A stretch of 64,000 bases of DNA from Carya illinoinensis (taxonomy: Eukaryota > Streptophyta > Magnoliopsida > Fagales > Juglandaceae). Made by a program: the position numbers and the translations under genes. Positions 10,680 to 20,474 of the stretch are shown piece by piece (positions within the stretch are counted from its first letter, which is position 1; each line of letters opens with the position of its first letter). The stretch spans positions 8,979,501 through 9,043,500 of the forward strand of contig NC_056766.1 in NCBI RefSeq assembly GCF_018687715.1, written 5' to 3'. The notes below the pieces were generated by a model, which did no database searches, was not told the origin of the DNA, and saw only the letters and a program-made list of their open reading frames with translations.

Positions 10680-13091
10680 ATGGATTCGCTAGTTTTGTTC
10701 TTTCTATTGTCTTTGTCATTTTCTCTCCCATTCTCATCTTTAAGTCTGGATACAATTCATGAAGGCACATCTCTCGCAATTGAGAAATCGGAAGACATTC
10801 TCATATCACCAGATGGCGTTTTCTCTGCTGGCTTTTATTCCGTCGGTGATAATGCCTATTGCTATGCCATATGGTTCAATAAGCCATCCCGTGGCAAGAA
10901 CCAGACTGTAATTTGGATGGCAAACCGTGATCAGCCTGTTAATGGAAGGAGCTCCAAGCTCTCTCTACTCAAAACTGGTAGTCTTATCTTAACTGACGCT
11001 GGAAAATTCATTGTTTGGGCAACAAACACTCAATCACTCTCCCCAGTACACTTGTCTCTCTACAACACCGGTAATCTTGTTCTACAGAACATGGAAGGTG
11101 TTACTTTATGGGAAAGCTTTGATTTCCCAACAGACACCCTTCTTCCCCAACAACTACTCACTAGAAACACAAGGCTCGTCTCCTCCAGAAGCCAGACAAA
11201 CTATTCCTCTGGCTTTTACAAGCTTTATTTTGATAACGATAACCTTCTCCGCCTTCTTCATGACGGTCTTGAGGTTTCTAGCGTCTACTGGCCTGACCCG
11301 TGGCTCGTGAGCTGGGAAGCTGGAAGGTCCGCATACAACAACAGTAGGATCGCAGTGCTTGATACCTTTGGAAACTTTAGTTCTTCTGATGATTTTACTT
11401 TCATGGCAGCAGACTATGGGCTAGAGCTTCATAGAAGACTGAGAATTGATTACGATGGTGATGTTCGATTGTACAGTTGGGACAAGGTGGGGGAGAAGTG
11501 GGTTGTGTCCTGGCAAGCCATTCAGAGACCTTGCATTATTTATGGTATTTGTGGCGCTAATAGTCTGTGCAGCTATATTGTTGGCTCTGATAGGAAATGT
11601 TCTTGCCTCCCTGGATTTAAGATGAAAAATGTCACAGATTGGTCTTACGGGTGCGAACCCGACTTTCATCTTTCTTGCAATAGAAATGAGTCTGGCTTTC
11701 TGCTATTACCCCATGTTGAATTCTTTGGTTATGATTATGGGTTCTTCCCTAATTCTACATTGGATCAATGCAAGAATTTGTGTTTGCAACTGTGCAATTG
11801 CAAAGGGTTCCAATTCAAATTCTCCCCAAAAGGTGGTTCTTGCTACCCCAAGACGTTGTTGCTGAATGGATATCGTTCCCCGAATTTCGAGGGTGACCTC
11901 TATTTGAGACTGCCTAAACACAATCTCTTCTCCTTCACAAATTATGTACAAGATTTTACACTAGATTGCTCAAGTAAAGGTACAGTGCAACTAGGCAGAT
12001 CATATAATAAAAGTCGTGCAAATGGGATAGTGAAATTCATGCTCTGGTTTGCATGTGGAGTAGGTGGATTTGAAATCATCTGTATCTTTTTGGTGTGGTG
12101 TCTATTGAGTAGAACCCAGCAAGGCTCAGGTGCAAACAAGCAAGGCTATCTTGTTGCTATCACTGGGTTTAGGAGATTTACCTATGCTGAGCTCAAGAAG
12201 GCAACAAAAGGTTTTAAAGACGAGATTGGAAGAGGTGCTGGAGGAATAGTATACAAAGGGGTATTGCCTGACAATCGAGCTGTAGCAATCAAGCATCTCA
12301 ATGAACATAATAACCAAGGAGAAGGTGAATTTCTAGCAGAAGTAAGTATCATTGGGAGGATTAACCACATGAACTTAATTGAGATGTGGGGGTATTGCGT
12401 AGAGGGAAAGCACAGGCTTTTGGTGTACGAGTACATGGAACATGGTTCTTTAGCTCAAAACCTTTCATCCCAAGCACTTGACTGGGAGAAAAGGTTTGAC
12501 ATTGCTGTAGGCACAGCGAAAGGACTAGCTTATCTACATGAAGAGTGCTTGGAGTGGGTTTTACACTGTGATGTAAAGCCTCATAACATACTCCTAGACT
12601 CTAACTATCAACCAAAGGTGGCAGATTTTGGATTGTCTAAGCTACAAAATAGAAACCTCGAGAATTCAAGCTTCTCAAGAATAAGAGGAACCCGAGGGTA
12701 CATGGCTCCAGAGTGGGTTTGCAATCTTCCTATCACCTCCAAAGTGGATGTTTATAGCTATGGAATTGTTGTATTGGAGATGGTGACAGGAAAGGGACCA
12801 ACAAGGGGTGTCCATGCTATAGATAGTGGAGGGCTGGCAGAACCCAAAACGTTGGTTACTTTGGTGAGGGAAAAAAGGAATGAAGCGGCTACAATGGCTT
12901 CCTGGCTCGAGGAAATCATTGACCCAGTACTAGAAGGCAATTACGAAAAGGGTAAGATGGAAACTCTGGTAACAGTTGCTCTACAATGTTTGGAGGAAGA
13001 GAAAGACGCAAGACCCAGCATGAGTCAAGTAGTTGAGATGCTTTTAAGCCAAGAAAATGATAGTCACAATGATCATGTTGTTAATCTGTAA
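10680..13091 (+). CDS. S-domain (G-type lectin) receptor-like kinase, ZmPK1-like
   Basis: This is an intact, intronless 803-residue membrane receptor kinase. The start at 10680 is chosen because it begins a clean signal peptide (MDSLVLFFLLSLSF), lies after the TATA box, and is the start shared with the dead paralog at 38776; ATG 10656 is an alternative. In order: signal peptide (1-22), B-lectin domain (about 28-175, with TLWESFDFPTDTLL), S-locus glycoprotein region, a Cys-rich EGF-like segment (about 284-312), PAN-type domain (about 330-412, with CKNLCLQLCNCKGFQF), one membrane helix (about 452-475), and a kinase domain (about 510-790). Kinase motifs are complete: GRGAGGIVYKG, AIKHLN lysine, HCDVKPHN catalytic loop, DFG and APE. 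The catalytic loop has HCD rather than HRD, a non-RD kinase as is common in this family. Its length fits the family. The ligand is unknown; a role in cell-surface signalling is inferred from the family only. Confidence 0.95.
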   Translation: MDSLVLFFLLSLSFSLPFSSLSLDTIHEGTSLAIEKSEDILISPDGVFSAGFYSVGDNAYCYAIWFNKPSRGKNQTVIWMANRDQPVNGRSSKLSLLKTGSLILTDAGKFIVWATNTQSLSPVHLSLYNTGNLVLQNMEGVTLWESFDFPTDTLLPQQLLTRNTRLVSSRSQTNYSSGFYKLYFDNDNLLRLLHDGLEVSSVYWPDPWLVSWEAGRSAYNNSRIAVLDTFGNFSSSDDFTFMAADYGLELHRRLRIDYDGDVRLYSWDKVGEKWVVSWQAIQRPCIIYGICGANSLCSYIVGSDRKCSCLPGFKMKNVTDWSYGCEPDFHLSCNRNESGFLLLPHVEFFGYDYGFFPNSTLDQCKNLCLQLCNCKGFQFKFSPKGGSCYPKTLLLNGYRSPNFEGDLYLRLPKHNLFSFTNYVQDFTLDCSSKGTVQLGRSYNKSRANGIVKFMLWFACGVGGFEIICIFLVWCLLSRTQQGSGANKQGYLVAITGFRRFTYAELKKATKGFKDEIGRGAGGIVYKGVLPDNRAVAIKHLNEHNNQGEGEFLAEVSIIGRINHMNLIEMWGYCVEGKHRLLVYEYMEHGSLAQNLSSQALDWEKRFDIAVGTAKGLAYLHEECLEWVLHCDVKPHNILLDSNYQPKVADFGLSKLQNRNLENSSFSRIRGTRGYMAPEWVCNLPITSKVDVYSYGIVVLEMVTGKGPTRGVHAIDSGGLAEPKTLVTLVREKRNEAATMASWLEEIIDPVLEGNYEKGKMETLVTVALQCLEEEKDARPSMSQVVEMLLSQENDSHNDHVVNL

Positions 13092-13264
13092 TTGCGAATG
13101 GTACCATTCTCTTAACAAATAGTTGTTATGTCTCAAATAATTACTCACAAATAAGTATTTTTCCTGTTGTGGTGGAAATCATGCTAGAGTCCAATGAGAA
13201 ACTAAATAATATCTTTAGGATCCCACAGACAATGCTACTATTATGAACTTGTTTCACTACCAGC

Positions 13265-13660
13265 CGAAATCCTCTACCTACAACCAATAAAGATGGCAGC
13301 CCGATGTGCCTAATGTACCTCCGATGCTCAGTAATATGTAGGGTAAGTTATCACTAGAATAGTGATCAAGATGAGTCATTACCTTGATTGCTTCTTATAT
13401 ATATAGGTGCTGGTAGCTACTGATAGATACTAACAATAATCATCCCGATAGATCTTATCTTCATGTCCTGAATTGATACTCATCCCAGGAATGTTGGACT
13501 CATCCCAACTTCTTGGATCAATTATCCACTCATTTAGTGGTTACAAGATGGAGTCATATGGGTCCTTGAAACTTCAACGACTTGATCCTCACCATCCGTT
13601 GGGTTGGGCCTCCATACTGGGCCCGCTCGTTATAAAGGGCTAAACGAGTCTCTCCACTAG
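13265..13660 (+). repeat. Dispersed repeat copy B (LTR-like, no coding part)
   Basis: This is a homologue of 2895-3360, including TATAAAGGGC at 13631. It begins after the kinase 3' UTR (the related sequence probably starts near 13165). It is followed by a T-run of 20 (13716-13735) and then directly by a kinase fragment. No retrotransposon coding sequence adjoins, so it may be a truncated or solo LTR. Confidence 0.6.
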
Positions 13661-13749
13661 CTCTTCATTAGACTTTTCATCATGACCATTCCCCTCTCTT
13701 CGTTTGTCCATTCTGTTTTTTTTTTTTTTTTTTTTCCAAACATTGTGAG

Positions 13750-13910
13750 ATGGATAAGATGGAAACTTTGGTAACAGTTGCCCTGCAATGCATAAAGGAA
13801 CAAAAAGACGCAATTAGACCCTTGACCCAAGTACATAGTTGAGAGTCTTTTACGTCAAGAAAATGATAGTCAAAATGATCGTGGCCGTGTTAATCTCTAA
13901 TACGGAATAG
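13750..13910 (+). pseudogene. C-terminal scrap of a third receptor-kinase copy
   Basis: The segment encodes DKMETLVTVALQCIKEQKDA, then after small indels a degraded SQV-like part. It ends with AGAAAATGATAGTCAAAATG and a stop-bearing GTTAATCTCTAA, matching the last 50 codons of the intact gene (12945-13091). It carries frame disruptions and no upstream kinase domain. It indicates a third copy, now almost fully lost, between the intact gene and the dead copy. Confidence 0.82.
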
Positions 13911-13940
13911 TTGTTTCTTTTTGTCTATCAGGCAGTTACC

Positions 13941-14643
13941 TAAGGATGTAACCAGTCCGGTTCAGATCGGTCTAAGGATGTAACCAGTCCGATTCAGATC
14001 GGTTTTGGACAAAATTTAGAATCGAATCAGTATGCACCGGTTTTGTATTTTTCAAAACCAATTACGCACTAGTTACCATCTTAAACCGGTACTCCAGTTT
14101 TACTGGGTTTCGGTCCGATTTTTCAGTTTTAATATACTATATTATATATTATATAATATATATATATATAATATATTGTAGTATCTTATAATATATATTA
14201 TAATTGTATTATAGACTATAATGATATAATATAATATATAATATAATAATATATTATAGTATATTATAATATATAGTGATATAGTACTAGTATAACTATT
14301 AATATGCACTATATAATATTAATATAACTATTAATACAATAAACAAAATGATATAAGATTTTAAAATTTAATATTATATTAATTATTAATTTATTATATA
14401 ATACAAAACGATTTTATATATAGTTATATATTATATATAAATATTATATACAATAGAAAAAATTAAAATATGTATAAACTGGTTCAGTCCGGTTTTAGAA
14501 AAAGAAAAATCAAAATCGGAACGATTTTAACTAGTTTTAAGAAAAATAAAATCGGTATCGGACCGAACCAAACTCGAGACTGGACTGATCCCACCGGTTT
14601 GGTCCGGTCTGCTCCAGTTTACTGGTTTTTTTTTACACCTCTA
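13941..14643. mobile_element. hAT-type MITE, 0.7 kb, with 8-bp target duplication
   Basis: The ends are TAAGGATGTAA at the left and TAGAGGTGTAA read from the right. The flanks CAGTTACC (13933-13940) and CAGCTACC (14644-14651) match at 7 of 8 positions, a hAT-size duplication. The interior is TA-rich (14130-14460) and bordered by GGTTCAGTCCGG-like motifs in both orientations. There is no coding capacity. The first 32 bases are repeated in tandem (13941-13972 and 13973-14004), so the left end is double. Confidence 0.72.
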
Positions 14644-14651
14644 CAGCTACC

Positions 14652-15814
14652 TAACCTTTTTTTCTTTCATTGTTTGCTTGTGAACGTGGTTGTGTTTTTC
14701 TTTTATTGTTTTCATGTTTGTGCTGAATAATAGTACACGGCATTTCTTGGTTTTCTGGACTTATTTATTATTATTTGTTTTGATACATTGAAGAAGGGAA
14801 TTTGATCTTTGGTTCTCTTAGAGAAAAATCAAAGTGTTGCCAATTGATTCAAAAGATCTTGACGGTTTTCTGGACTTATTGGTGTTATATATATTGTAAA
14901 CACTCTCACTATGGATATAATTCACGCACAAATACTCCCTCAGATATGAACAGTTCTTTCCTTGTATAATATTTATGGTCTTACGGTCCATAATTTCATA
15001 CATCTATTAAGTAATGGCAGCTAGAGTCCTTAGACATACAAATTTCACGCTCTCCTTTTAGAAAAGAGTGGGATTCATTATTAAAAAAATTATTTTTTTG
15101 TGTGAGTCTCGAAATTAATCGCTTTTTCAAATAAAATGTTTGAGATTTGTACATTTTATGACTGCAAATATCATTTCTAATACTTATATATTAGAAGAAA
15201 TACTGGTCCTCCTTCAACCGAAAGTCTTTTAACCAAATTTGTCGATGTTCAATCGGGTTCTCATGCTGTATATAGTTGGATTGTTCATGCGGAAGCTTAT
15301 AAATTTGTTAGTAAAGGAGGTTGCCACTGGGATTTCGAGAGTATATATGTCTTGATGTAATGACATTCCTAAAGAAATTTAACGGCTGTTTAATTTTAGA
15401 GGGCATGCTAATGATCATGCTATATATTACATAAGCCATAAGGTGCAAAATTATTAGTGTTTTTGTTTAGTTGTTTTGATTCGACTGGTTGCGTGGGCTA
15501 ATATATAAAACCCATAAATAAACCTATAAATGCGACTCTAGTTGTTTATAAAGGCGACATGAACTCGGTTCGCGTGACACAACGTCTTGACGTCCTGATC
15601 AGGTACATGTCATTGGATGTCGTCAGTCTCTATTGCAATATTAACAGTCACCTCTACTATATATGATGGCATTTAATTTATTTCTTTAAGGAATAATTAG
15701 AGACACCCTAGACTTATTTGTCATTAACATATTCTAATCAATGCTGAAACATTATCTGCAGTAGGAGATCGAAAAATAGTAGCTTTTAACACTGTAATGG
15801 TCAGTAGTTGTCCA
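14652..15814. other. No gene seen; spacer between kinase copies
   Basis: AT-rich sequence with only short shadow ORFs. No terminal repeats, tandem array or RNA gene were recognised. Confidence 0.45.
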
Positions 15815-16761
15815 CATTGATCAAGTTGATGAAATTTTTGTTGAGATTTATCTGCTGCATGGGATTATTGAAGTACTCGTTCTTTTCTCATCAAGGTTTT
15901 ATTTTTTACTTTTTTATAGTTCTTTTTTTTTTTTTTTTTTTGTTAAGAATATAATGTAAATAGTAAAATCTGTCCCTTTCGATCAATTTAACTTTTAAGA
16001 CCATAGATGATTTTACATAATATCAGCATAAAAATCATGAATTTAAACCGCTTAACCTTGGACATGTGGTGAGTGGTGACTTTATACTTTTTACTTTAAT
16101 ACACATTTATAATCAAAACAGTAAAATAAATAATATACCACATTTATAATCAAAATAGAAAAATAACTAATATACCACATTTATAATCCACCAATTCATA
16201 CTACACCTTTGATTCAACCTTCGATGCTGCAGCCTGCAGTTACCCCACTTGTATCCGTGACAGAGGGGAACGTGGTTTTCACTCGATAGGGCCAGCCATT
16301 TACTTTGATTCTTAATTTATGGTACTAAGGTCTCCTTTTCCAGAGGGCAACTTGTTTTTTTTTGGGGGGTGGGGGGGGTGGGTGTCCAAGACTCGAATGG
16401 AGACACCCTTCTTCACAAGCCTGCACTTTGACCAATTCATACTGCACCTTTGATTCAAACTTCGATGCTGCAGCCTGCAGTTACCCAACTTGTATCCGTG
16501 ACAGAGGGGAACGTGGTTTTCACTCGATAGGGCCCAGCCATTTACTTTGATTCTTAATTTATGGTACTAACAAAGGTCTCCTTTTCCAGAGGGCAACTTG
16601 TTTTTGAAGAGGGGGGGGGGGGGGGTTGTCGTCCAAGACTCGAATGGAGACACCCTTCTTCACAAGTCTGCGCTTTGATCCACATAAATTATTTTCATTA
16701 AATTTCTCCAAGAGAAAATGGCCATTGACATGATTTTCGTTTCTCTTCATTTTTCTCCAAG
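15815..16761 (+). repeat. Upstream part of kinase duplication block copy B
   Basis: This is the counterpart of 9490-10570 without the two MITEs of copy A. It stops at the AAG target (16759-16761) of CACTA element 1, and the homology resumes at 38503 (AAG, then CCGACTAACATTCATTC). In copy A the uninterrupted sequence is TCTCGAAGCCTTCTAACA (about 10564-10581). Confidence 0.88.
16191..16678 (+). repeat. Tandem duplication of about 245 bp in the dead copy's promoter
   Basis: Units 16191-16431 and 16432-16678 are near identical. Both start CCAATTCATACT, contain GATGCTGCAGCCTGCAGTTA and GACAGAGGGGAACGTGG, have a G-rich run, and end with CACAAG then CTTTGA. Copy A has a single version. The poly-G runs differ between units. 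Confidence 0.92.
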
Positions 16762-16778
16762 CACTACAAGAATTGGGC
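16759..16778 (+). repeat. CACTA-1 left TIR with target duplication
   Basis: AAG (16759-16761) is followed by CACTACAAGAATTGGGC. The next 200 bases include GCGAAAAAGTTCGCTGC-type palindromes that echo the right subterminal array. Confidence 0.92.
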
Positions 16779-18623
16779 TTTTCCCAACAATTTCTTATCT
16801 GCTACCAAAAAAGTCGCCGTAATATATGCCATATAACGGTAATTTATTAATTGCTGCATTAAATCACTGATTAAGTGGCGAGAAGTGTCACTTAGTATAT
16901 AGCAGCGGCTTTAATTATTTTAGCAGCGAAAAAGTTCGCTGCTAAATCACTGAATAAATATCAGGCGCCAAACTTGCATTTTATTTCCCTCCCCGCCTGC
17001 GAGTTACAGTACCCTCTCTTTCCGTGTGTTTTTACTCAATTTTCCATCACCTGAAAGTAAAATCCCTTCCAGCGAATCCATAGTGCACCACTGCGATGAT
17101 CCCCATTTCCAAATACGTTTAAGAGCTCCATCTCTGGCCTCCACTGCATTTTTCTTGTGCGCCTTCAAGCTGGGTCATTGTTTCCTTCCAAAACCAAGAA
17201 AACCATGCCTCCATCGATCGGCTTACTCATTTCAATTCTATGACCCCCCTTCAAATCTTCCACTTTCTGAATCCAATACTTGGCTACCAAAAGCACTAAA
17301 ATCCCCCTTCTGTTGAATGCCAGCGTACACACGGCGATTGCTGCTACAATCGCCCTCTGTTGTGATTTTTCCAGCGGGGTAATTTCTTCAATGAAGTGTT
17401 AGTCAGAAACAAAGAAGTTGGAGGTCCCAAACATACTGTGTGCGAGGCTTTTCAGTCCATTCTAAGCCCTCGGTTGGCCAAAATCTACTGCTCGGCCACT
17501 ACTCAGTGTGTGCAAGGTATTTTTCTAATTCCAAGTTGTCTGTTTGGAACTCATTATTTTCTCCAAACATGCATGAACATTGCTGGCAGCGAGGGGTTAG
17601 TTGGATTGTTGGATGACATGCACAATTTATTGACTATCAACATTTTGTCGTTTTTTTATATGGAAATTTTTATTTTTTGGTGATTTGTCGATGCTATGCA
17701 TATTGTCAATTCATTGGTTATGTATCATTCTTGGTAGTTGGCAATTTTTTATGTTCAACCTCAAATATATTGGGTCTTTGTTTAATCGATATATTTGTTG
17801 CTGTTAAACCCCATTCATCTAACATATCCTTTTTAAGGTTAGTTTTAGGTCTAGATTCTCGGAAATAATTTTGGCCAACCGAAACCTTATATCTCCAACA
17901 TTGTCCATGCAGGCTTTAATCAAAAAATATCCTACCAAGAATTTTTTTTGGATGAACAAAAATCATCATGCTTGTTAAATTTAATTTTAGTATGCTTGGT
18001 TGCTTGAAACTAGGTGTTCTTTTCATGTTAGATCATCATGCTAATGTTTATTGTGGGAAAGGCTGTCTTTTTAAGCTTACTTATATTTATTCAGTTTTGA
18101 TAAACATGCTAATATGTATCAAAAGTCACTATTAGTTTTGCATCTACAACTTGGTCACATGTTGTAGATTAGCATTACAAAATGTAGACAAATTCCTAAT
18201 ATATGCTATTATGTTATTATAGGCAGATGAAGATGTCAATTTAATTGTTAATTGATCTATACAATTAAAGTTAGGTTGAATTTATAATATGACTATAGGC
18301 AATAAGTTTAACACTGTGTAATAGACCCAGATACAAGAGCAGTAATATGGTTAGTTAAATAAAATTATTATAAAGAATACAGAACAAAATCCCTATGCCT
18401 TGGGGTGTTGACTCCACAATTCCTCCAAACTTTTGTTATTGCTGACTTTTTCAACAATATAATTCTAGATTGTGCATATCCCTCTACTTTCCTCCCTAAT
18501 CTCCTATATACCCCCCACTAGCTCATGCATGAAGACAAAATTGAAAATTTCTTCATTCAAATTCCATGCTGGAAAGAGAGTCTTAGATCTTGAGTTTGAC
18601 ACTTTCTCCTCTAGGCTTCATGT

Positions 18624-18624
<1 letters not shown>

Positions 18625-18655
<31 letters not shown>
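18625..18655. repeat. C31 homopolymer
   Basis: Thirty-one consecutive C residues lie within the CACTA-1 left arm. This is unusual in AT-rich plant DNA. Runs of this kind also give spurious proline or glycine ORFs on both strands. Confidence 0.97.
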
Positions 18656-19966
18656 TTCTTTCTTCTTTAGCTACATCTTTATAATGGAGACTAAAATCCA
18701 AAGGTGGCAGGTCGTTATTGCCTGCCAACCATAAGCTTCCATCAACTGGAAGCCAAACAATGAACTCTATCTCTGAAAATTGGAAATTATTAGTAGGAAA
18801 CATCAAGCCCTTCAAGTGACTTCGAATTCTTACTGCTGGAAATAGGGACTTCCAACTTCAATAAGATTATCTTTTCCCTTGCAATTCTCAACACACTCAA
18901 CCAACAGAGATTTTGATTGAACAAAGGTTTGCACTCATGCACAAATATAGTTCCATTTGCAACAAGTCTTTGGAAGCTGCCCTAGTACAGTGCTAGTTGG
19001 GTTATTTCCAACTAGCACTGCCATGTACCCACAATTGAAGCATGGTCACATCCCTATAAATGCAATTGCATACTGCATTTATAGTCACGTGCACAGAGGT
19101 AAATACACACCAGATTGAAAAGCAAAGCTCACCAAATATGTATGTTAAACTAAACCCTGTATTTTGTGGTCTATCAAAATACTTAAAAACACCCTTAAGT
19201 ATAAATATAGCATGCAGTTGAGGGTGCATTAAACATTGAGTTAGGTCACCATTTTTTTATGGCTTTTTGATTGAGTAGCTGCTATTACACATTTGCAAAA
19301 TGTCAATGTTTTCACCAATCAGATCATGGAATTGTCCAGCAGCTATAATTGATCATACATGAGTAGGTTGGATATAGTGTAGGTAATTCACAGTATTAAA
19401 TCGCTTGTGCTTCCATTATATAACCTATAATGGTTTAGAGGAGAATGGGTTGTACTCTTAGTCACTACCAAAGCATTATCTCATTTTATCCCCTAGTTAG
19501 ATTAACTTTTACTAAAAAAAGAGGCCATTAATATTTCCTGTGATGTCATATTAATGGAGATGTTGATTTTTATTATAGTGATCCTTTTCCTTTTATTAGA
19601 ATGAGATAAATCAATGTGATATCATGCCATATATTCTCCATACCTTTTTTTATTGACTTAAACATAATGATATTGACAATGTATTTGATGTGTAACAGCA
19701 GCTACTCATTGATCCAAATCTGGTGAAAGAATATCTCTCAATTTTTATTGAATATTTTATCTGAATTCTGCTATTGAATAATGATTTATTGTGATCTAAG
19801 AACCATGATAAAAATACCTGGATGTGACTTTACAAAGTCACATGCCTCTAGTTTGAATTCTGGAGATAAAACTTTATTGACTATTGTTGTTTGAGAATTT
19901 CAAAACAACTTGTGAGACTTTGATTGGAGAGAGTGAATGAAACACAATTTGTTGTTCTATATGAGG

Positions 19967-19967
19967 T

Positions 19968-20006
<39 letters not shown>
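19967..20006. repeat. T11-G29 homopolymer block
   Basis: Eleven T are followed by twenty-nine G, 1.3 kb to the right of the C31 run and in opposite sense to it. Confidence 0.97.
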
Positions 20007-20474
20007 AATTATCAATAGTTTTTTGTGTTGTGATTGGGAATTAGATGTATGGATATAAAGGGATCTACACAAATCATTTTTCTTAAAATGATATTCTTTG
20101 TTGCTTAAAAATCAGTACACTACTTCCTGGTAATTATGAATTAACCTTTGAGTTGTGAGTGGTATAAATGCTTAGATATTAAAGTAAAGCTTTAAAATTT
20201 GAGGAGTTTTGAGGTTCAATTAGCCTCATCTTTTTTACCAATTGACCCTTTTAAAGCTTGTTAGATGCATAATGATCTGCTTAACATTTTTCATGAAAAC
20301 AATGAATTCACCGTGCTTTATGGCAGATACAAATTACAATGGCCATTGTAATTCTCTAAACTCTCACCTAGGATTTTATCAAATGTAACATTTTATTTAA
20401 GAATCGAGTCATTAATTAGTTTGCTGCCTTTCCTCTATTATTAGTCCATATAATAGTGTAGTAATATCGATCAC

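Larger units (their letters stand above)
9490..13160 (+). repeat. Receptor-kinase duplication block, copy A
   Basis: This block aligns with 15815-16761 joined to 38503-41110. Shared upstream words include TGCTGCATGGGATTATTGAA, AAGAATATAATGTAAATAG and AATTTAAACCGCTTAACC. The alignment then runs through the promoter (CACCCTTC/TACCCTTC, TTCATTTTTCTC), the whole coding region and the start of the 3' UTR (AACAAATAGTTGTT). It shows a tandem, same-strand segmental duplication of gene plus about 1 kb of promoter. Confidence 0.88.
16780..20474 (+). other. CACTA-1 left arm, with possible captured exon
   Basis: About 16960-17010 (GGCGCCAAACTTG then TTATTTCCCTCCC) matches the 5' end region of CACTA-2 read on its minus strand (near 58180-58140), so it is the element's leader. 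An open frame of about 45 codons ends at 17516 with TGCAAG before GTAT, a plausible splice donor (residues such as NKEVGGPKHTVCEAFQSIL). I do not recognise the protein. From 17520 to 20474 no gene is seen apart from two long homopolymers. Confidence 0.45.

Noticed and set aside
18472..18815. Proline-rich and glycine-rich ORFs on the two strands
   Set aside because: They are created by the C31 run and have no other coding features. The same applies to the ORF over the G-run at 19881-20072.
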